DNA from: Trueperaceae bacterium | GTDB taxonomy: Bacteria > Deinococcota > Deinococci > Deinococcales > Trueperaceae | Length of the DNA: 64,000 nucleotides | NCBI GenBank assembly: GCA_036381035.1 | Contig: DASVDQ010000106.1 | Location: 24,344-88,343, forward strand | Reading direction: 5' to 3' | In this document: positions 17,986 through 27,521 of the stretch, in pieces | How the letters are laid out: each line of letters starts with the position of its first letter | Numbering within the stretch: the stretch's first letter is position 1 | Notes under the pieces: model-generated | What the model was told of the DNA's origin: nothing | The model's input: only the letters and a program-made list of their open reading frames with translations | Databases searched by the model: none | Position numbers and translations under genes: made by a program

Positions 17986-19199
17986 CTCGCTACCACCACT
18001 CCGTCCTCGACCAGCCTGCGCGCCTCCTCCTCGGTGAGGCCGGCGTCGCGCGTGAGCACCTCCAGGGAGTGCTCCCCCAGACGCGGCGGCGCCGGGGCCT
18101 CGCCTTCCGGGGGGCGCAGACCCAGGTCCGTGCCGTCGGGCCGGCGGGCGAACCAGAGCGGGCTCGCGACCATCGGCACGGACGTCCCGTCGCGGCCCGT
18201 GCCGCTGACGACCGCGCCGCGCGCCGCGGCCTGGGGGTCGGCGAACGACTCCGGCAGCGTCAGCACCGGGGTCGCCGGCACGCCGGCGGCGCCGCAGGCC
18301 GCGACGAGCTCGTCGCGCCGCCAGCCCGCGACCAGCCCCGCGATCCGCGCCACGACCTCGTCGCGGTGCGCCACGCGCGCCGCGTTCGTCGCGAACCGCT
18401 CGTCCGCGGCCAGCTCGGGCACGCCGAGCACCCCGCAGAGCCGGCCGAACTGGGCGTCGTTGCCCACGGCCAGCACCAGGGCGCCGTCCGACGCCTCGAA
18501 CGACTGGTACGGCACGATGCTCGGGTGGGCGCTGCCGAGGCGCCTGGGCGCCTGGCCGGTCAGCAGCACGCCCTGCGCCTGATTGACCGCGCTGGCCAGC
18601 GCCACGTCGAAGAGCGAGACGTCGAGGTGCGCGCCCTCGCCCGTCTCCGCGACGCGGCGCAGCGCGGCCAGCGCACCCGCGGCGGCGTGCAGGCCCGTGA
18701 GCACGTCGATGAACGCCACCGGCAGCTTCACCGGCGGACGGCCCTCCTCCCCCGTCATGGCCATCACGCCGGAGAGCGCCTGCAGCGCCCCGTCGTAGCC
18801 CGGCTCCTTGGCCCGCGGGCCGGTCTGGCCGAAGCCCGTGATCGAGACGTAGACGACCCTGGGGTTGACGGCGGCCACCGCGGCGTAGTCGAGGCCGTAG
18901 CGGGCGAGGTCGCCGACCTTGAAGTTCTCGACGACGACGTCGGCGGACGCGGCCAGCCGCCGCACGGCCGCCGCGCCGCGCGGGTCCTTGAGGTCGACGG
19001 CCAGGCTCCGCTTCCCGCGGTTCACCGACAGGTAGTAGCCGCTCTCGTCGCCCAGCCACGGCGGGCCCCAGGCGCGCGTGTCGTCGCCGCGCGGCGACTC
19101 CACCTTCACGACGTCGGCGCCGAGGTCGGCGAGGAGCTGCGTGCAGTAGGGACCGGCTAGGACCCGGCTGAGGTCGAGGACCTTCACGCCCCTCAGCAT
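17982..19199 (-). CDS. CaiB/BaiF family (family III) CoA-transferase
   Basis: Transfers CoA between organic acids. The 405-residue product has the family N-terminus (GVKVLDLSRVLAGPYCTQLL), then GADVVKVESPRGDDTR, the catalytic-Asp region NRGKRSLAVDLKDPRG, and DVVVENFKVGDLARYGLDY. The acceptor cannot be told from sequence; relatives act on carnitine, formyl/oxalyl, succinyl and other acyl groups. ATG 19199 is preferred over a TTG at 19259, because a TAGACT box ends 7 nt upstream and the family start aligns there. It is divergent from the TAXI-TRAP operon and overlaps the lexA stop. Confidence 0.9.
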   Translation of the reverse strand: MLRGVKVLDLSRVLAGPYCTQLLADLGADVVKVESPRGDDTRAWGPPWLGDESGYYLSVNRGKRSLAVDLKDPRGAAAVRRLAASADVVVENFKVGDLARYGLDYAAVAAVNPRVVYVSITGFGQTGPRAKEPGYDGALQALSGVMAMTGEEGRPPVKLPVAFIDVLTGLHAAAGALAALRRVAETGEGAHLDVSLFDVALASAVNQAQGVLLTGQAPRRLGSAHPSIVPYQSFEASDGALVLAVGNDAQFGRLCGVLGVPELAADERFATNAARVAHRDEVVARIAGLVAGWRRDELVAACGAAGVPATPVLTLPESFADPQAAARGAVVSGTGRDGTSVPMVASPLWFARRPDGTDLGLRPPEGEAPAPPRLGEHSLEVLTRDAGLTEEEARRLVEDGVVVAS

Positions 19200-19206
19200 G
19201 GAGGCG

Positions 19207-19212
19207 AGTCTA
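19207..19212 (-). promoter_or_regulatory. -10 box of the CoA-transferase gene, leaderless type
   Basis: TAGACT on the minus strand, ending 7 nt before the ATG at 19199. Confidence 0.45.
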
Positions 19213-19277
19213 TCCGCGGCGCGAGGCGGCCGGCCTGTGCTACCGTCCTCGGCAGACAACCGTCAGAGGAGGCAAGC

Positions 19278-20252
19278 ATGCGAACCGTCCTTCGGCCGTT
19301 CGTCGTCATGGCCGCGCTCGGCTCCGGCCTAGCGGCAGCGCAGACCCCCCTCTCGATCGCCACCGGCGGCACCGGCGGGGTCTACTACCCCGTCGGCGGC
19401 GGCTACGCGCAGATCATCGACCAGTACGTCGAGGGCTACACCGCCACCGTCGAGGCCACGAACGCGTCGGTCGACAACGTCGCGTTCATCTCCCGCGGCG
19501 ACGCCGACCTCGCGCTGGCCCTGGCCGACACCGTGCTCGCGGCCTACCAGGGCACCGGCGTCTTCGGGCCCGACGGCGACCTGCCGCAGCTCTCCAACCT
19601 CAGGGCCATCACCGTCGCGTACACGAACGCCGTGCACATCATCACGCGCGCCGACTCGGACATCGACAGCCTGCAGGACCTGGTGGGCAAGCGCGTCTCC
19701 GTGGGCGCCCCCGGCTCCGGCACCGAGGTCTCGGCGAACACGATCCTCGAGGCCGTGGGCATCTCGTACGACGACTTCGCGGCGGTGCAGCGGCTGGGGG
19801 CGAACGAGACGGCCGACGCGCTGCGCGACGGCGCGATCGACGCCGGGTTCTGGTCCGGCGGCGTGCCCACAGGCGCCGTGCTGAGCCTGTCCGAGACCCA
19901 CGACATCCGCCTCGTGCCCGTCAGCGACGAGGAGTACGAGCAGATCCACGCGGCCGACCCGACGCTGATCCGCTACACGTTCCCTGAGGGCGCCTACCGC
20001 GGCGTGGGCGAGACCGCCTCGATAGGCACCCCGAACCTGCTGATCGTGGCCGCGGAGGCCGACGAGGAGCTCGTCTACGAGTTCACCAAGGCGCTCTTCG
20101 AGCACATCGACGTCGTGAGGAACATCCACCCCTCGGCGAACGAGACGGTGCCGGAGGCGGCGCTCGACTCGCCGATCCCCCTCCACCCCGGTGCGATCCG
20201 CTACTACGAGGAGATCGGCCTGACCGTTCCGGACAGCCTCAAGGCCGACTGA
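19278..20252 (+). CDS. TAXI-family TRAP transporter solute-binding protein
   Basis: Periplasmic binding protein of a sodium-driven TRAP transporter. The 324 residues have a signal peptide (1-21, ending GLAAAQ), then the TAXI hallmark LSIATGGTGGVYYPVGGGYAQII. ATNASVDNVAFISRGDADLALA and the VGKRVSVGAPGSGTEVSANTILEA segment follow. The ligand is unknown; glutamate and other dicarboxylates have been suggested for the family. ATG 19278 has a strong GAGGAGG site. It is the first gene of a three-gene operon with the DUF1850 protein and the fused permease. Confidence 0.93.
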   Translation: MRTVLRPFVVMAALGSGLAAAQTPLSIATGGTGGVYYPVGGGYAQIIDQYVEGYTATVEATNASVDNVAFISRGDADLALALADTVLAAYQGTGVFGPDGDLPQLSNLRAITVAYTNAVHIITRADSDIDSLQDLVGKRVSVGAPGSGTEVSANTILEAVGISYDDFAAVQRLGANETADALRDGAIDAGFWSGGVPTGAVLSLSETHDIRLVPVSDEEYEQIHAADPTLIRYTFPEGAYRGVGETASIGTPNLLIVAAEADEELVYEFTKALFEHIDVVRNIHPSANETVPEAALDSPIPLHPGAIRYYEEIGLTVPDSLKAD

Positions 20253-20269
20253 TCCCGAGGGTCGGAGCG

Positions 20270-20782
20270 ATGGGGTGGCGCGCGCCGAGGCGGCTGCAGC
20301 CCGGGCGCGCGCCGCCCCGCCTCGCGCGGCTGGCCGTCCTGCTGTGCGCCGCGCTCGTCGCCGGACCGGCGCGGGCCGCCGTCCCCCACCTCGTCGTCAC
20401 GACGGCCGACGGCGAGGTCCTGGCCGACGCTCCCCTGCCCGGCGACGGCAGGTGGCGCCTCGAGTGGCGCCACTCGGTGGCCCAGGTGACCGTCGTCGAC
20501 GTCTTCGAGTACCGGGACGGCGTCATGCTCGTCGTCGAGGAGCTGACGCCGTACCTGGACGTCGCCGGCCTGGGCGGCTTCGCCGGCCGCGGGACCATGG
20601 AGCAGCTCCCCGACGGTAGGTACCTCCTCCACGGCATCGACCTACCCATTCCCGGCAACGTCCACCGGTTCATCATCGGCTCGGAGCGCGCGCCATCCGT
20701 GCTGGTCGTCGGCGAGCGGCGCTACGAGCTCAGCCGCATGAGGCCGGGCGAACACGCGCGACTGGAGGTGATGCCCAGGTGA
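20270..20782 (+). CDS. DUF1850 protein of the TAXI-TRAP operon
   Basis: A 170-residue exported protein with an N-terminal hydrophobic signal or anchor (about 20-36, LAVLLCAALVAGPARAA). The DUF1850 core follows (WRLEWRHSVAQVTVVDVFEY; IPGNVHRFIIGS). DUF1850 genes typically sit between the TAXI binding protein and the fused permease, as here. The molecular role is not known. It starts 17 bp after the binding protein. Its stop overlaps the permease start (GTGA). Confidence 0.85.
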   Translation: MGWRAPRRLQPGRAPPRLARLAVLLCAALVAGPARAAVPHLVVTTADGEVLADAPLPGDGRWRLEWRHSVAQVTVVDVFEYRDGVMLVVEELTPYLDVAGLGGFAGRGTMEQLPDGRYLLHGIDLPIPGNVHRFIIGSERAPSVLVVGERRYELSRMRPGEHARLEVMPR

Positions 20783-22893
20783 CCGACCCGGCGGGGGGCG
20801 CGCCAGCCCCCGCCCCAGAGGAGCCCGGCGGCCCGCCCATGGCCGCGTGGGTCACGGTCGTCGTGACCCTGCTCGCCGTCGCCCTCGGGGCGTTCCAGCT
20901 CTACACGGCCGGCTTCAGGCCGTTCAACCTGTTCGTGCAGCGCGGCTTCCACCTGATGGTGGTGCTCATCGTCACCTTCCTGGCGTTCCCGCTCAGGAAG
21001 CGGGAGCGCAAGGCCCTCGACTGGGTCGTCGACCTGACCCTGGTGGCGGCCTCGGCGTACATCGGGCTGTACCTGCTCCTCGACCTCGACGGGATCATCC
21101 ACCGCTCCGGCTTCTTCCTGCGGCGGGACATCGTCGCGGGCGTGGTCGCCGTGCTCGTGGTCCTGGAGGCCGCGCGCCGCACGATCGGCTGGGCGATAAC
21201 CGGCGTGGCCGTCGTGGCCCTCCTCTACTCGATGGCCGGCCCGCGCGGCGCGCTGCCCTGGCTCGGCGAGCTGCTCCCCGGCATCCTGTCGCACCGCGGC
21301 TACTCGTTCGAGCGCATCGTGGGTCACCTCTACCTCGGCCAGGAGGGCATCTTCGGTCTCCCTCTCGGCGTGGCCGCCACCGTCGTGTTCACGTTCATCC
21401 TCTTCGGCGCCTTCCTCGAGTCGACGGGCGCCGGCAAGTCGTTCATGGACATGGCCTACGCGATCGCCGGCCGACAGCGCGGGGGGCCGGCGAAGGCGGC
21501 GGTGATCGCGTCCGGCTTCATGGGGTCGGTCTCGGGCAGCGCCATCGCCAACGTCGTGACCACCGGCGCGTTCTCGATCCCGCTGATGAAGCGCCTCGGC
21601 TACCGGCCCGAGGAGGCGGGCGGCGTCGAGGCCGCGGCGTCGACCGGCGGGCAGATCCTCCCGCCGGTGATGGGCGCCGGCGCCTTCCTCATGGCCGAGT
21701 ACACGGGGGTCCCCTACGCCGAGATCGTGCGCATCTCGATCCTGCCCGCCCTCATGTACTTCGCGACCGTCTACCTGTTCGTCGACCTGATCGCACTGAA
21801 GCGCGGCATGCGCGGGCTCCCCGCCTCGCAGCTGCCCAAGGTCCGCGACGTGGTGCGCGAGGGCTGGTACTACCTGGTGCCGCTCGGCGTGCTGATCTAC
21901 TTCCTGGCGGTCAACGTCTCGCCCAACCGCGTCGGCTTCATCGCCGTCGTCAGCATCCTGGCCGTGTCGGCGCTGCGGTGGGTGGTCAGGCGCCTGCTGC
22001 TGGGCCGTGCGGGGCCCGCGGCGGACGCGGGCGGCGGCGTGGACGTGGGAGAGCACGCGGCCGCCGTCGAGGGCGCCGTGGCGGCCGCCGGGGCGCTGGC
22101 CGTGGCGCCGCGCCAGAGCGCGGGACGGGACGCGCTGCTGGGCTTCCGCGGGTTCATCGACGCGTTCCGGGTGGGCGCCCTCAACGCCGTGCCGGTCAGC
22201 GTGGCCTGCGCGGTGGCCGGGGTGGTCGTGGGCATCATCACGCTCACCGGCCTGGGGCTGAAGTTCTCGGCCCTCATGCTCGCGTTCTCCGGCGGGCACC
22301 TGCTACTCGCCATCCTGCTGGTGATCCTCGCCAGCCTCGTGCTCGGCATGGGACTGCCCGTGACGGCCAGCTACATCGTCCTGGCCGTGCTGGCGGCGCC
22401 GCTGCTGCAGAACGAGTTCGGCATACCCCTGCTCATCGCGCACCTCGTGATCTTCTGGTACTCGCAGGACTCGAACGTCACCCCGCCGGTCGCGCTGGCG
22501 GCCTTCGCCGGCGCCGGCATCGCGCGAGCCGACCCCATGAGGACCGCGTTCCAGGCGTGGAAGATGGCCAAGGGCCTCTACCTGATCCCACTGTTCATGA
22601 TCTACAACCCCGAGCTGGTCTACGGCGGACCCACCTGGTACTACGTCTGGACGATCGTGGTCGGCTTCGTGGCGCTGGCCGCGTTCGCGGCCGCCCTGGA
22701 GGGCTACCTGTTCACGCGCATGGCCTGGTACTCGCGCGTGCTGGCGGCCGTGGGGCTGGTCCTCATCTTCTACCCCTCGTTCGCCTACGAGGTCGTGGGC
22801 ATGGCCGTCATGACCGTCGTGCTCGGCGTCAACCTCGCGAGGCGTCGGGCGGAGCTCCGGGAGGGCTCCGCCGGCGCCGCCGCCGCGCCATGA
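20779..22893 (+). CDS. TRAP transporter fused permease (DctQ-DctM type)
   Basis: The 704-residue membrane protein carries both TRAP membrane subunits in one chain: a small four-helix DctQ-like part at the N-terminus and the large DctM-like part after about residue 190. Typical segments are FTFILFGAFLESTGAGKSFM, GSVSGSAIANVVTTGAFSIP, AAASTGGQILPPVMGAGAFL and LGMGLPVTASYIVLAVLAAP. A soluble Ala/Gly-rich loop lies near residues 410-450. It starts with GTG overlapping the DUF1850 stop. Such fusions are standard for TAXI-type systems. Confidence 0.93.
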   Translation: MTDPAGGAPAPAPEEPGGPPMAAWVTVVVTLLAVALGAFQLYTAGFRPFNLFVQRGFHLMVVLIVTFLAFPLRKRERKALDWVVDLTLVAASAYIGLYLLLDLDGIIHRSGFFLRRDIVAGVVAVLVVLEAARRTIGWAITGVAVVALLYSMAGPRGALPWLGELLPGILSHRGYSFERIVGHLYLGQEGIFGLPLGVAATVVFTFILFGAFLESTGAGKSFMDMAYAIAGRQRGGPAKAAVIASGFMGSVSGSAIANVVTTGAFSIPLMKRLGYRPEEAGGVEAAASTGGQILPPVMGAGAFLMAEYTGVPYAEIVRISILPALMYFATVYLFVDLIALKRGMRGLPASQLPKVRDVVREGWYYLVPLGVLIYFLAVNVSPNRVGFIAVVSILAVSALRWVVRRLLLGRAGPAADAGGGVDVGEHAAAVEGAVAAAGALAVAPRQSAGRDALLGFRGFIDAFRVGALNAVPVSVACAVAGVVVGIITLTGLGLKFSALMLAFSGGHLLLAILLVILASLVLGMGLPVTASYIVLAVLAAPLLQNEFGIPLLIAHLVIFWYSQDSNVTPPVALAAFAGAGIARADPMRTAFQAWKMAKGLYLIPLFMIYNPELVYGGPTWYYVWTIVVGFVALAAFAAALEGYLFTRMAWYSRVLAAVGLVLIFYPSFAYEVVGMAVMTVVLGVNLARRRAELREGSAGAAAAP

Positions 22894-22900
22894 GGACGGC

Positions 22901-23842
22901 TCAGGGTGCGGCGAACTCGGGCACGAGGGCCTCGTCGTAGTCGCGGCCGAGGACGGCCAGCGCGCGGTCGGGCCTGTCGGTGATGATGCCGTCGACGCCC
23001 ATCGCCACGAGCTCCCTCATGGCCTCCTGGTCGTTGACCGTCCACACGTGGGCGTCGAGCCCGCGGGCGTGGGCGGCCGCCACGAAGTGCGGGGTCACGA
23101 CGGTGATGCCGGAGAACGTCCGCGGCACCTGCAGCGCGTCGTAGGGCGGCGTCAGCACGGCTGAGAGACGCAGCTTCTCGAGCGCCACGAAGAACGCCAC
23201 CTCGGCCTGCGACGCCGACGTGGCGACCTCGGGACAGGCGCTCCTGAACGCCGCCAGCGCTCGCCCGTGGAACGAGCCGACCATCACCCTGGTCGTGGCG
23301 TCCCGCTCGCGCAGGTAGGCGCAGAGGCGCCGGGCGACGTCGGGGTCTTCCTGCTTGATCTCGACGTTCACGGCGGCGTCATCGAACGCGCTCAGCACCT
23401 CGCCGAGCGTCGGCAGCGTGACGCCGCGGCCGCGGTAGGCGTACCCGGAGGCGTCCGCGTCCGCGCGCGGGCCGCTCGGCGTCCAGCGGTAGCCGGCGTC
23501 GAGCTCGCGCAGCTCGCGCATCGTCAGGTCGGCCACCGCGCCGGAGCCGTCCGTGGTCCTGTCGACGGTGTCGTCGTGGATCACCACGAACTCGCCGTCG
23601 GCCGTCTCGTGGACGTCCAGCTCCAGCACGTCGGCGCCGAGGCGGGCGGCGCCGTCGAAGGCCACGAGCGTGTTGTCGGGCCACAGCAGGGCGCCGCCGG
23701 CGTGCGCCAGCACGGCCGGCGCGTCCTGGGGGAACAGGCGGAAGTAGGCGGCGCGCGGTCGTGGGCTGGCGATCGCCGCCAGCACCAGGTAGAGGGCGGC
23801 GAGCACGGCCACCACGGCGACGAGGCCCCGGATGAGACGCAC
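22901..23842 (-). CDS. Membrane-anchored glycerophosphodiester phosphodiesterase
   Basis: Hydrolyses glycerophosphodiesters from phospholipid turnover to glycerol-3-phosphate and an alcohol. The 313 residues start with one membrane helix (about 5-25), then the GDPD barrel. That barrel has AHAGGALLWPDNTLVAF, the metal-binding ELDVHETADGEFVVIHDDT, VDRTTDGSG and a C-terminal HVWTVNDQEAMRELVAMG...DGIITDRPD. The usual HRG motif reads HAGG here, as in some family members. The start is GTG at 23842. TAACCT ends 7 nt upstream, which fits a leaderless message. Confidence 0.92.
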   Translation of the reverse strand: MRLIRGLVAVVAVLAALYLVLAAIASPRPRAAYFRLFPQDAPAVLAHAGGALLWPDNTLVAFDGAARLGADVLELDVHETADGEFVVIHDDTVDRTTDGSGAVADLTMRELRELDAGYRWTPSGPRADADASGYAYRGRGVTLPTLGEVLSAFDDAAVNVEIKQEDPDVARRLCAYLRERDATTRVMVGSFHGRALAAFRSACPEVATSASQAEVAFFVALEKLRLSAVLTPPYDALQVPRTFSGITVVTPHFVAAAHARGLDAHVWTVNDQEAMRELVAMGVDGIITDRPDRALAVLGRDYDEALVPEFAAP

Positions 23843-23849
23843 GTCGCCT

Positions 23850-23855
23850 AGGTTA
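23850..23855 (-). promoter_or_regulatory. -10 box of the GDPD gene, leaderless type
   Basis: TAACCT on the minus strand, ending 7 nt before the GTG at 23842. Confidence 0.4.
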
Positions 23856-23878
23856 GCCGGTCGGCGCCAGTACGTCCC

Positions 23879-25168
23879 TCAGCCGGCACCGGCGCGCTCG
23901 GGCGAGGGGGCGGTGCGCTCGTCCGGGTCGACCGTCGTTCCCGAGGGGTCCTCGATGAGCGGCGCGTCGTCGCCGGCCAGCGCGCTCAGGAGCGCGCTGT
24001 GCGAGAGGACGCCGACAAGCCGCTTGTCGTCGTCGAGCACGGCGATGGGGAGCCGGCTGTCGGCGCTCAGGGCCAGGAGTTCGCTGAGCGGGGTGTCCTC
24101 GGGCACCGTGGGAGCCTCCTCCGAGAGCACGAGCCGCAGGTCCGGGCTGCCGACCCGCTCCCCCCTGGCCACGGCGTCGCGGGTGGCGACGCCCCTGTAC
24201 CGGCCGTCGTCGCCTACCACGAAGACGTGGTCCCACCGCCGCGCCCGCAACGTCTCGAGCAGCTGACCCGGGCGCGTGTCCAGCGTCACCGGTTCGACCG
24301 GGTCCATCGCCGCCGCGGCGGTGAGGACCCGCCCGCGGTCGACGTGCTGCACGAACGTCCTCACGTAGTCGTCGGCGGGGCGGGTGAGTATCTCGACCGG
24401 CGTGCCCACCTGCACGACCTCGCCGTCCTTGAGGATGGCGACCCGGTCCCCGAGCCGCAGCGCCTCGTCGAGGTCGTGCGTGATGAAGACGATCGTCTTG
24501 CTGAGCCGGCGTTGGAGCCGGATCAACAGGTCCTGCATCTCCCGACGGATGAGCGGGTCCAACGCGCTGAACGCCTCGTCCATGAGGAGGATCTCCGGAT
24601 CGGTCGCGAGCGCCCTGGCGAGGCCCACCCTCTGCTGCATGCCGCCCGACAGCGCCGCTGGTCGCGCCTGCTCGTACCCGGACAGGCCGACCGCCGCGAT
24701 CCAGCGCCTCGCCCTCCCGTGCCGCTCGTCCCTGTCCAGCCCCTGGACCTTGAGCCCGTACGCCACGTTGTCGATGACGTTGCGGTGCGGGAACAGGGCG
24801 AAGTGCTGGAACACCATGCCCATCTTCTCCCGGCGCACGCGCTCCATCTCGCGCCGGGACAGGCCGGTGATGTCCTCGCCGTCGATCAGGATCCGACCTG
24901 AGGTGGGCTCGATCAGTCGGTTGAGGCAGCGGACGAGGGTGGACTTCCCGCTGCCAGACAGGCCCATCACGACGAACGTCTCGCCCTCGTGCACGGTCAG
25001 CGAGACCCCGTTGAGGCCGACCGTGTGCTTGGTCCGGCGCAGGACCTCGTCCTTGCTCGCCCCGGCACGGACCGTGTCGAGCACCGCCAGGGCGTCGCGA
25101 CCGAAGATCTTGTACAGGTCCTCGACCACGATCTTGGCAGGGCGTCCTGCCGCGGCGGGCCGGCTCAT
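23879..25168 (-). CDS. proV: Glycine betaine/proline ABC transporter ATPase (ProV-like)
   Basis: Energises uptake of compatible solutes. The 429 residues begin with a ProV-type N-terminal helix region (VVEDLYKIFGRDALAVLD). The ABC domain follows, with Walker A (GLSGSGKST), Q-loop (MVFQHFALFPHRNVIDNVAYG), signature LSGGMQQRVGLARAL and Walker B (ILLMDEAFSALDPLIR). Two CBS domains span about 285-400; in OpuA/ProV these sense ionic strength. Length and order match ProV. It is the last gene of the proX-proW-proV order on the minus strand, 31 bp after the permease. Confidence 0.93.
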   Translation of the reverse strand: MSRPAAAGRPAKIVVEDLYKIFGRDALAVLDTVRAGASKDEVLRRTKHTVGLNGVSLTVHEGETFVVMGLSGSGKSTLVRCLNRLIEPTSGRILIDGEDITGLSRREMERVRREKMGMVFQHFALFPHRNVIDNVAYGLKVQGLDRDERHGRARRWIAAVGLSGYEQARPAALSGGMQQRVGLARALATDPEILLMDEAFSALDPLIRREMQDLLIRLQRRLSKTIVFITHDLDEALRLGDRVAILKDGEVVQVGTPVEILTRPADDYVRTFVQHVDRGRVLTAAAAMDPVEPVTLDTRPGQLLETLRARRWDHVFVVGDDGRYRGVATRDAVARGERVGSPDLRLVLSEEAPTVPEDTPLSELLALSADSRLPIAVLDDDKRLVGVLSHSALLSALAGDDAPLIEDPSGTTVDPDERTAPSPERAGAG

Positions 25169-25199
25169 CGCTTCCCGTCCCTTCTCGCGGCGCGCCGCA

Positions 25200-26078
25200 T
25201 CACGGCCCCCGACTGCCGGCCTGGAAGCGACGGCTGTACCCCTGCGTGACCCGGTCCATCACGATGGCCAAGATGACGATGGCGAGTCCGGCCTCCAGGC
25301 CCAGCCCCACGTCACCCCGCTGCAAGCCTCGTAGCACTTCCTGACCGAGCCCTCGCGCGCCGATCATCGAGGCGATGACGACCATGGCCAGCGCCATCAT
25401 GATGGTCTGGTTGATCCCGGCCATGATGTTAGGGACCGCCAGAGGGAGCTGCACGTCGAAGAGCGTCTGCCTGCTGGTGGCGCCGAAGGACCGCGAGGCC
25501 TCGATGACCTCGCGGTCGACGAGGCGGATGCCGAGGTCGGTCAGCCGGATCACGGGGGGAACGGCGTACACGAACGTCGCGAAGATGGCCGCCACGTTGC
25601 CGAGGCCGAAGAGCATGACCACGGGGATCAGGTAGACGAAGCTCGGCATCGTCTGCATGGCGTCCAGCACCGGCTTCAGCACGCCTCGGAAGGCGTCGTT
25701 CCTGCCCATCAGGATCCCGACCGGTATGCCGACGACGATGGATATCACCGTGGCGACCACCATGAGGGCGAGCGTCGTCATCAGCTCGGGCCACAGGCCG
25801 AACGTGCCCACGAGCATCATCAGGCCCGCCATGACGACCGCCGGCAGGAGACGACGCCCGAAGGCGTGCCACACCAGCAGGCCCAGCGCCAGGACGACGA
25901 GCCACCACGGCAGCCAGACGAGGAACCGCTCGACCCGGACGAGCGCGAAGAGGAGCGCGTTCGTGATGGCGTCGAAGAAGTGGCCGTAGTGAGCGACCAG
26001 CCAGTCGACCGCGCCGTTGGTCCATTCCCGGAGCGGTACGTCCCACTCCGGGAAGGTCCTACCGAAGACCTGGCTCAT
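25200..26078 (-). CDS. proW: Glycine betaine/proline ABC transporter permease (ProW-like)
   Basis: The 292-residue permease has about six membrane helices and the binding-protein-dependent permease signature (FGATSRQTLFDVQLPLAVPNIMAGINQ). PVLDAMQTMPSFVYLIPVVMLFG, highly typical of ProW, is also present. It lies between the binding-protein and ATPase genes, with short gaps on both sides. Confidence 0.93.
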   Translation of the reverse strand: MSQVFGRTFPEWDVPLREWTNGAVDWLVAHYGHFFDAITNALLFALVRVERFLVWLPWWLVVLALGLLVWHAFGRRLLPAVVMAGLMMLVGTFGLWPELMTTLALMVVATVISIVVGIPVGILMGRNDAFRGVLKPVLDAMQTMPSFVYLIPVVMLFGLGNVAAIFATFVYAVPPVIRLTDLGIRLVDREVIEASRSFGATSRQTLFDVQLPLAVPNIMAGINQTIMMALAMVVIASMIGARGLGQEVLRGLQRGDVGLGLEAGLAIVILAIVMDRVTQGYSRRFQAGSRGP

Positions 26079-26112
26079 GTCAGAGCACCCGCCTCAACGC
26101 CGTGGACGCGGG

Positions 26113-27162
26113 TCACCGCAGCGCGGCCTGCACCCGCTCGGCGACGTCCTGGGGCACCCACTGCGTCCAGAGGTCCACGTGCGTCTCCAGGAAGTGCAGG
26201 GCGGCCTCCTCCGGAAGGGCCTCGTTGTCCTTCATGTACGCGAGCGCCTGGCTGACGAGGGAGCTGCTCAGCTCGAAGTTCTCGAAGAACGCGAGGATGT
26301 CGTCACTCGCGGCCGCGGCGAACGCGTCGCTGAGCCCGATGTGGACGACCGAGGCCGGGTAGGCGCACGCCTGCTCGGGGTCCTCGAGGTTCGCCATCAG
26401 CTGGTCCCAGCACTCCTCGGTGTACTCGGGCTCCTCGAGCATCACCATGTCGAGCTTCCCGAGCACCCAGGTCGGTCCCCAGTAGTACCCGAACCACGGC
26501 TCGCCCTGCAGGTAGGCGGACTCCATCGAGCTCGCCAGCGCGACGCCGGTGCCCGGGGGGAAGCTGTTGAAGTACTCGTCCAGGCCGTACGCCTTGAGCT
26601 TGGCGTTGTTTATGCCCTCGCAGACCCAGCCGATGATGCAGTTGTAGAAGCGGCCCTTGTCGGGCTGCTCCGGGTCCTGGAACAGGTGCGCGTACTTGGC
26701 GATGTCCTGCACGGTGACCAGGTCGGGAGCCATCGGCTCGATGCCACGTTCCGGGTCGCCCTCGATCACGTAGCGAGGCACGAAGAAGCCCTGCTGGCCG
26801 TCGTCGAAGATGACGCCCATGTCGACGATCTCGCCGGATTCCAGTGCCTCCGGGAGGAACTCCGCCGGGTTGTCGAGCCAGATCTCGGTGAGCACGTCTA
26901 TGTCATCGCGGATCAGGCCCTGCTGCATGGGCACGGTGGAGCCCGGGATGATGCCGGTGGTGCACCCGAAGCCTTCCTCGAGGATGAAGCGGGCGATGGC
27001 GTTGTTCACCTGGGCGCTGTCCCAGTCCTGCTCGCCGAAGATGATCGCGTCGGAATATCCGCCGCAGTCGCGCTCTTGTGCAGCGGCGTGGCCGCAGAGC
27101 AACACGGCGGCCGCCGCGAGAGACGAGACCACGGCTCTGACCTTGTGACGTGTCACGGTCAT
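26113..27162 (-). CDS. proX: Glycine betaine/proline-binding periplasmic protein (ProX-like)
   Basis: The 349 residues start with a signal peptide (1-28, ending CGHAAAQ), then an OpuAC/ProX-type ligand-binding domain (GEQDWDSAQVNNAIARFILEE; GSTVPMQQGLIRDDIDVL; EIWLDN). Trp/Tyr-rich segments such as EPWFGYYWGPTW are consistent with aromatic boxes that bind quaternary amines. ATG 27162 has an AGGAG site. First gene of the operon with ProW and ProV. The upstream region has several short palindromes but no convincing -35/-10 pair. Confidence 0.92.
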   Translation of the reverse strand: MTVTRHKVRAVVSSLAAAAVLLCGHAAAQERDCGGYSDAIIFGEQDWDSAQVNNAIARFILEEGFGCTTGIIPGSTVPMQQGLIRDDIDVLTEIWLDNPAEFLPEALESGEIVDMGVIFDDGQQGFFVPRYVIEGDPERGIEPMAPDLVTVQDIAKYAHLFQDPEQPDKGRFYNCIIGWVCEGINNAKLKAYGLDEYFNSFPPGTGVALASSMESAYLQGEPWFGYYWGPTWVLGKLDMVMLEEPEYTEECWDQLMANLEDPEQACAYPASVVHIGLSDAFAAAASDDILAFFENFELSSSLVSQALAYMKDNEALPEEAALHFLETHVDLWTQWVPQDVAERVQAALR

Positions 27163-27521
27163 GTGATGTGACTCCTAGAGGTTCCCGCGAAGGGGGTAGA
27201 CGAAAGCCCGTCCACGCCGCTCACCGGCTCGTAGGGACGCGGCCGCCCGAGGTGACACCTTATGCGCCAACTTTCACCCGAGCGCCTCATCATACATGAG
27301 GCCGTCGGCGCGGCGGCCGGACCGCCCTCGTCACCTGCCCGGAGCGGCCCGGTCCGTCACCCCGTCACCGCCTGGAGCCGCTCGCTTCCATGAACGGGGT
27401 ATGGGTCACCGGGACGCCATCACGGGCTGAGCCCGATATATCATCGCCTACGACGTCCCTTGCGCGTTCACCTAAGCAGCCGTTTCGGGGGGACGCGGAC
27501 GCCCACGGAGGTGGATGGTCT
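27163..27521. other. 359-bp divergent intergenic region between proX and the SsuA-like gene
   Basis: No gene is seen here. Short symmetric elements are AGGTGACACCT (27250-27260), CTCAT/ATGAG (27286-27300), a CGGGC-TGA-GCCCG hairpin (27423-27435) and the palindrome GATATATC (27435-27442). Promoters for both flanking operons must lie here, but I cannot assign boxes with confidence. Confidence 0.6.
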
